A program made the position numbers and the translations under genes. Source: Pseudomonas sp. M47T1 (lineage in GTDB: Bacteria; Pseudomonadota; Gammaproteobacteria; Pseudomonadales; Pseudomonadaceae). Taken from it: 64,000 nt of DNA. The notes beneath the pieces were generated by a model. The model ran no database searches and was not told the DNA's origin. It worked only from the letters and a program-made list of their open reading frames with translations. Location: contig NZ_AJWX01000011.1 in the NCBI RefSeq assembly GCF_000263855.1, positions 62,001 to 126,000 of the forward strand, given 5' to 3'. Below are positions 60,174 through 64,000 of the stretch, piece after piece. Within the stretch, counting starts at the first letter, position 1. Each line of letters opens with the position of its first letter.

Positions 60174-63100
60174 TCAATCGCTCGCCGACTTTTCGGTGAG
60201 ATAGTTGAGCGGGCCGACAGTGGCAACGCGAGACTTTGCTGTATCCCCCAGAGCGGCAGCCCATCTCTTGTAGGCGAATGTTCGCATTAGACGCTTCTCC
60301 TGCGCCGAGACCGCCGCATTGGCGTTGCCGCCTGAGCGAGCATAGGTGTTGAGGGCGTCCCGGAATCGCTGGCTCGACAGCAGATTGCCGGCCGCCTCTG
60401 CGATGGGCGTCTTCTGCTTGTTCAAGGTCGACACCAGTACACCGACCGTACCAGTGCCAGGAATGCCCAGGCTACTCGTCACCCCTTCCGCTGCGGCTGC
60501 TTTCTTCCCCACGTCCCACAACTTGCCCAACATCCCACCATCGTTGGCGAAGTTATCGAGCAGCGCGTTGATCCGCCCAGTGGTGATGCGCTCTTTCGAA
60601 GCGTCACGCATCCCTTTCGCAACTGTGTAAATATCATCCAGGCGTGTAGCGGCATCCGCCGGCAAGTACTTCAACAGGCGGTCTTTGGCTGCCTGATTCC
60701 GCCCCAGGCTGGCATACCAATCCACAAAGCCTGGCGCGCTCAATTGTTTTTCGGCTCGACTGCCAGATGTGAACGCATCATTCAGCGAGGTCAGTACGGC
60801 CCGCTGCCGCTGAGCATCGGGAATTTTCTGTATAGCACTGTCGAACCCCTTAAAATCCCCGGTCGCAAGCTGCCTTACTGCGGGTCCCAGCTTCGCCGTG
60901 ATCGCTCCATCAAGATCCTTACCGATCAGATCCGAAAAGCTGCGACTCATCAGCGCGCGCTTCTCGTCTGCCTGGACCGCAGACAAGAATGTCCCCTGCA
61001 GTCCATGATTTGCAGCAATTTTCCCTTGATCAGTGAGCAGGGCACTGTGTAGTCCCTGCAAAGCGCTTTGCTGATCCTCCGGCAGATTTCCCGATCTCAA
61101 TTTTGCAGCGAGCTCCGACCGCAGCTTGTCCAGCGTGCCATAACTTGGCGCGCGTACAAACGGATCGACCACATCTCCAGATGCAAGGCCTTGGAGGGTT
61201 TTTCCGCTGGTGGCCAGCACGGAAAGCCGGTCCATGGCGTCCTGGGGTATCACCTGGGCAATACGTGCCATCGCCTCTGGGTTGGAGTTGATCTTGTCGA
61301 ACCAACCAGTGAATGCCGGAACATTGAGCCCATTCCCTTTTCCGCCGCTCAACACATCGCCAAGGGCTGTCGAGACGGCTTGCTGTTGCATCTGGGGAGG
61401 TATGCGGCTCAAAACCTGGTCATAGGCTTGAAAATCACCATCAGCCAGCTTTCTCACCGCCGAGCTAACAGTGTTCGCAATCGCGCCGGTCTGATCCTTG
61501 CCGATTGCCGCCGTAACTCCCTCCTCAAGACCTTTTCTTTGCGCAACCAAAGACTTCGCCGTGTTGTAACTTTGGAGAACATCAGGGCTTACGGATCCCA
61601 GATAAGCCTCCTGATCCTTGCTCAGGGAGCCATACAGAGCGTCCAAGTCACGGCTGTCCATATCGGCAAACGGTCCGCTTTTTTTGTAACCTTGCCCGAT
61701 TTGCTTTCGCAGAAGATCAAGGGCTGCGTAGTTCGGGTTGATTACCCGGTTTTCTACCTGCCCTGGGAAAAGCGAGCCCTTTGGCACTGTTATTGTTTTC
61801 GGGGCCAATATGCTCAAGGCCCGACGTTGATCTCTATTTAAAAGCTGAGACTCGCCGAGTTGAGCTTGTCGCCCCTGGATGTAGGCAATCGTTTTTGATG
61901 CCGGTACTTGGGATGTTCCCGGAATAGCCTTGTTGACCTGATCATAGAGGCCGTTCGATTGATCCTCGAGGTCTTTGACTGCCCCAAGCGCTTGGCGCTT
62001 GTACTGGTCGGAAAACGCAGCTTTGTCGTAGCTGCCGCCAAGATCAGTAATAACCTGGTCTGCCTCAGCGGATAGGTTTCGTGCCGGCGCCGCATATCGG
62101 TCGGGGAGCTTCAGTCCAGCCACAGGAACAAGCGGCTTTCCGCTGTCAGGGTCGGCAGTAAGTATTTTGTGCGCACGTCTCAGCGCAGGATCAAGCATGG
62201 AAGTGTCGCCGTTTATTCCGCTCAGCTGGTTGTTTAGGTACGCGAGTGAGTTATCTGTGCTGGCTGCTGTATCGCGAGGAATGGTCCGGGCTACCTGGCC
62301 ATGCAGCGCCTCCGAGGAACTCCCCAGATCATCTAAAGTAGTGCGAGCTACGCCCTTGAATTCGTCAGATAGCGCCCCCTTATCAAGAGTGCCGCCGTAC
62401 TGGGTGATCAGGTCGTCTGCTTTTTGAGCCAGCGAGGTATACGCCTGCCTCTGCTGTGCGTTCAGCTGACTACCAGGTATTGAGGCCAGACCCTGCTCAA
62501 TTTCCCTGTAAGGCTGGCTGGAGGAGTACTGCGAGGGGATGAGCTGATCATCAATACCCAGGCGCTGCGCAGCTGCCAAAATATTCGGATCTGGCGCGGC
62601 CTCGGCCGACAACTGATCTATCGTGGGCAGTTGCCGCCGCTTACCAGCCTGCGAGGCGTCAACCACAGCATTAGCTGCGGTATCTGCAGTTGGCACGGGA
62701 AGCGGTGGAGCATCCGGGAATTGCGACAGAAGACGCTGCGCGGCCGCATCCGGGGCTTCACCACCTGCAAGTGCCGCATCAAAGTCCGAGCGAAGCTGCG
62801 AGGCCTGGGTCTGCCGCCCAGCAATGGCGCTGCGAGCGGCATCCCCAAGCGCACCAATGCCACGAGCAACTGCCTCGCCTCCAGCGCCAGCCACACCGGC
62901 CAAAGCAACATCCGCTGGGTCGAAGTCGCCACCTGCGGCCGCCTGAGCAAGCTGTGCGCCAGCTTCAGTCGCGGCGGAAGCGCCAGCTGCGGCAGCTGCG
63001 CCTTTCAGCAAGCCTCCCCCAACCAGGCCAGCAGCTCTCCCCGCAGGAGTGAACAGCGCTGCGGTGCCGGCTGCCTGCAAAGCATCGATGCCGGAGGCGC

Positions 63101-63674
63101 CGGGCTTGTTAACAACAGCTCGGGCGCCAGTTTTGTTATTGGCGACGATGTAGTTGCCCTTCTCGTCCGTCTCAACCCCAATATCAGGCGAAGCGGCCTG
63201 CAGAATTTTGGCTGCTTCTGCTGGGTCGTAGGTGGTCAGCAGCGTGGCGCTGATCTGTGCTGCTTTCTCTGGAGAAACCCCTGCCCCGGCAAGAATCCCA
63301 GAATTCTGAAGCTCTGGAAGCTCATTGGTGGCACGCGTCTGTCTGTCCGCCCCCGTAAAGAAGTTACCTATGCGGCTCAGGAGGCCAGGCGACTCCTTCA
63401 CCGCGGCAGATTGACTCGGGGCTGCGGCCGGCACCCCAGCCGATGGCTGCTTAGCGACCGGTGCCGGCGTGATAATTGGGTCGCTATCCCAAGGATTGGC
63501 TGCCGGAGGCGCCTGCACCGAGGCCTGCGGCGAGGAATTAATCGGCTGCGCAGCAATGCCACCAATAGGCTGTGCATAGGCCACAGGCGGCAGTGGCGCG
63601 GTCGCTTGGTTCTGATCCTGCTCAGGAGATACAGGTGCGGGGTTGATGATCGGGTCGTTATCCCAGGATGCCAT
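60174..63674 (-). CDS. Large phage virion protein, probable DNA-ejection/internal protein
   Basis: 1166 residues. The N-terminus has a 12-residue motif twice (WDNDPIINPAPV at 4 and WDSDPIITPAPV at 62) in a Pro/Gln/Ala-rich linker. Gly/Ala-rich hydrophobic stretches at 200-290 (LVGGGLLKGAAAAAGASAAT) could insert in membrane. Residues about 400-600 hold two related helical repeats (LITQYGGTLDKGALSDEFK; VITDLGGSYDKAAFSDQYK), and later two [VM]RKLADGDF / VRQLATGDFKGFDS repeats. Size, helical repeats and place upstream of tail genes suggest an internal virion protein. ATG overlaps the preceding stop (TAATG). Confidence 0.65.
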   Translation of the reverse strand: MASWDNDPIINPAPVSPEQDQNQATAPLPPVAYAQPIGGIAAQPINSSPQASVQAPPAANPWDSDPIITPAPVAKQPSAGVPAAAPSQSAAVKESPGLLSRIGNFFTGADRQTRATNELPELQNSGILAGAGVSPEKAAQISATLLTTYDPAEAAKILQAASPDIGVETDEKGNYIVANNKTGARAVVNKPGASGIDALQAAGTAALFTPAGRAAGLVGGGLLKGAAAAAGASAATEAGAQLAQAAAGGDFDPADVALAGVAGAGGEAVARGIGALGDAARSAIAGRQTQASQLRSDFDAALAGGEAPDAAAQRLLSQFPDAPPLPVPTADTAANAVVDASQAGKRRQLPTIDQLSAEAAPDPNILAAAQRLGIDDQLIPSQYSSSQPYREIEQGLASIPGSQLNAQQRQAYTSLAQKADDLITQYGGTLDKGALSDEFKGVARTTLDDLGSSSEALHGQVARTIPRDTAASTDNSLAYLNNQLSGINGDTSMLDPALRRAHKILTADPDSGKPLVPVAGLKLPDRYAAPARNLSAEADQVITDLGGSYDKAAFSDQYKRQALGAVKDLEDQSNGLYDQVNKAIPGTSQVPASKTIAYIQGRQAQLGESQLLNRDQRRALSILAPKTITVPKGSLFPGQVENRVINPNYAALDLLRKQIGQGYKKSGPFADMDSRDLDALYGSLSKDQEAYLGSVSPDVLQSYNTAKSLVAQRKGLEEGVTAAIGKDQTGAIANTVSSAVRKLADGDFQAYDQVLSRIPPQMQQQAVSTALGDVLSGGKGNGLNVPAFTGWFDKINSNPEAMARIAQVIPQDAMDRLSVLATSGKTLQGLASGDVVDPFVRAPSYGTLDKLRSELAAKLRSGNLPEDQQSALQGLHSALLTDQGKIAANHGLQGTFLSAVQADEKRALMSRSFSDLIGKDLDGAITAKLGPAVRQLATGDFKGFDSAIQKIPDAQRQRAVLTSLNDAFTSGSRAEKQLSAPGFVDWYASLGRNQAAKDRLLKYLPADAATRLDDIYTVAKGMRDASKERITTGRINALLDNFANDGGMLGKLWDVGKKAAAAEGVTSSLGIPGTGTVGVLVSTLNKQKTPIAEAAGNLLSSQRFRDALNTYARSGGNANAAVSAQEKRLMRTFAYKRWAAALGDTAKSRVATVGPLNYLTEKSASD

Positions 63675-64000
63675 TATGGTTTTCTCCGGTGATTGCCCTG
63701 AGGATCAAGGTATTCCGCGCCAGGTGGGAGCGCTGCATAGGCGGCCTCAGATGAAACCTGCGCTGGACCGGAGCTTGCTTGTGTCGCACCAGCCGCTGGA
63801 GCGGCACCGTTGGCAGCAGCGCGCGCCCGAGCTGCCGCGAAAGAAGACCGGATATCTAAAAGGGACTTTCTGAAGGCCTCTGGGCTCATTTTTGTCGACA
63901 GAGCACCAACCGAATCCGACAGCTTTTTGCCCTCCGCATCAGAAAGGGCGCCCTGCCCTTTCAAGAGCGCCACCTGGGGAAGGAAAGTCTGCGCCTTGAG
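63674..64000 (-). CDS. Phage virion protein, C-terminal part (cut by window edge)
   Basis: The frame continues beyond base 64000 (KAQTFLPQVALLKGQGALSD), so the start is outside; internal ATG/GTG codons are not needed. The visible 108 residues have an Ala-rich tail and end LPPGAEYLDPQGNHRRKP, a C-terminal pattern frequent in phage internal/ejection proteins. Its TAA overlaps the next ATG. Confidence 0.6.
   Translation of the reverse strand, partial: LKAQTFLPQVALLKGQGALSDAEGKKLSDSVGALSTKMSPEAFRKSLLDIRSSFAAARARAAANGAAPAAGATQASSGPAQVSSEAAYAALPPGAEYLDPQGNHRRKP

Larger units (their letters stand above)
54879..64000 (-). mobile_element. Prophage, late-gene segment (continues past the right edge)
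   Basis: Run of minus-strand structural genes from 64000 down to 54879 with overlapping stops and starts, ending with a tail fibre. No integrase, lysis or packaging genes and no attachment site were seen in the window, so limits are open. The left limit may be further left (53.8, 51.0 kb), since TIR and SOS genes are possible cargo. Confidence 0.8.

Overview
The window is chromosomal DNA of a Pseudomonas, probably of the P. putida/P. fluorescens lineage. The evidence is high GC, the conserved block gacA-uvrC-pgsA-tRNA-Gly-tRNA-Cys-tRNA-Leu, a csrA/rsm gene, the two-gene BphP/response-regulator arrangement and short REP-type palindromes typical of P. putida. No species call can be made from this alone. 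Roughly 1-50 kb looks like core or lineage-specific chromosome; about 51-64 kb is accessory DNA that runs into a prophage cut by the right edge.

1-12 kb is a fimbrial locus. On the minus strand, in transcription order, lie a CS1-type major pilin, its usher, its chaperone, a NarL/LuxR-type response regulator and the periplasmic half of a BvgS/EvgS-like sensor kinase that leaves the window at base 1. After an intervening DNA topoisomerase IB and a 2OG-Fe(II) oxygenase come three tandem paralogous exported proteins on the plus strand that look like fimbrial adhesins. A 14-bp partly palindromic motif (TCGGAAATGTCCGA-like) recurs in front of the pilin, the chaperone and each of the three adhesin-like genes, at a near constant distance from four of the starts. 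I propose it as the operator that ties the split locus together.

12-24 kb holds a UvrA paralogue, an SDR-glucoamylase-like pair, csrA, and a minus-strand light/signalling cluster: bacteriophytochrome, a single-domain response regulator and a hybrid kinase. 24-31 kb holds an unknown secreted protein, three tRNAs, pgsA, uvrC, gacA (TTG start), a small divergent repressor switch with a palindromic operator, an acetyltransferase and a nitrilase-family amidase. Upstream of the DAHP synthase at 31 kb are two successive Tyr/Trp/Phe-rich leader peptides, with a strong terminator between them.

32-50 kb holds two small parvulins, the yejABEF peptide importer, a 3-hydroxybutyrate dehydrogenase, a PilU-like ATPase, another hybrid kinase, a D-threonine-aldolase-family enzyme with a RidA partner, several small hypothetical genes, a degenerate LigD-like protein (no OB fold, altered motif III, intact polymerase domain), a LysE exporter and an HMCES/YedK gene that shares a LexA box with a divergent small gene.

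51-64 kb is accessory. It carries a proteasome-like Ntn-hydrolase whose best start puts Thr directly after Met, with an overlapping 67-residue partner; a second SOS-box operon paralogous to the small gene at 49.5 kb; and an AT-rich TIR-domain protein. Minus-strand phage late genes follow: a 1166-residue virion protein, baseplate/fibre-related proteins and an 889-residue tail fibre with five internal repeats and an S74 chaperone. A free-standing FtsK-gamma protein on the plus strand interrupts them. No integrase or attachment site was found in the window.
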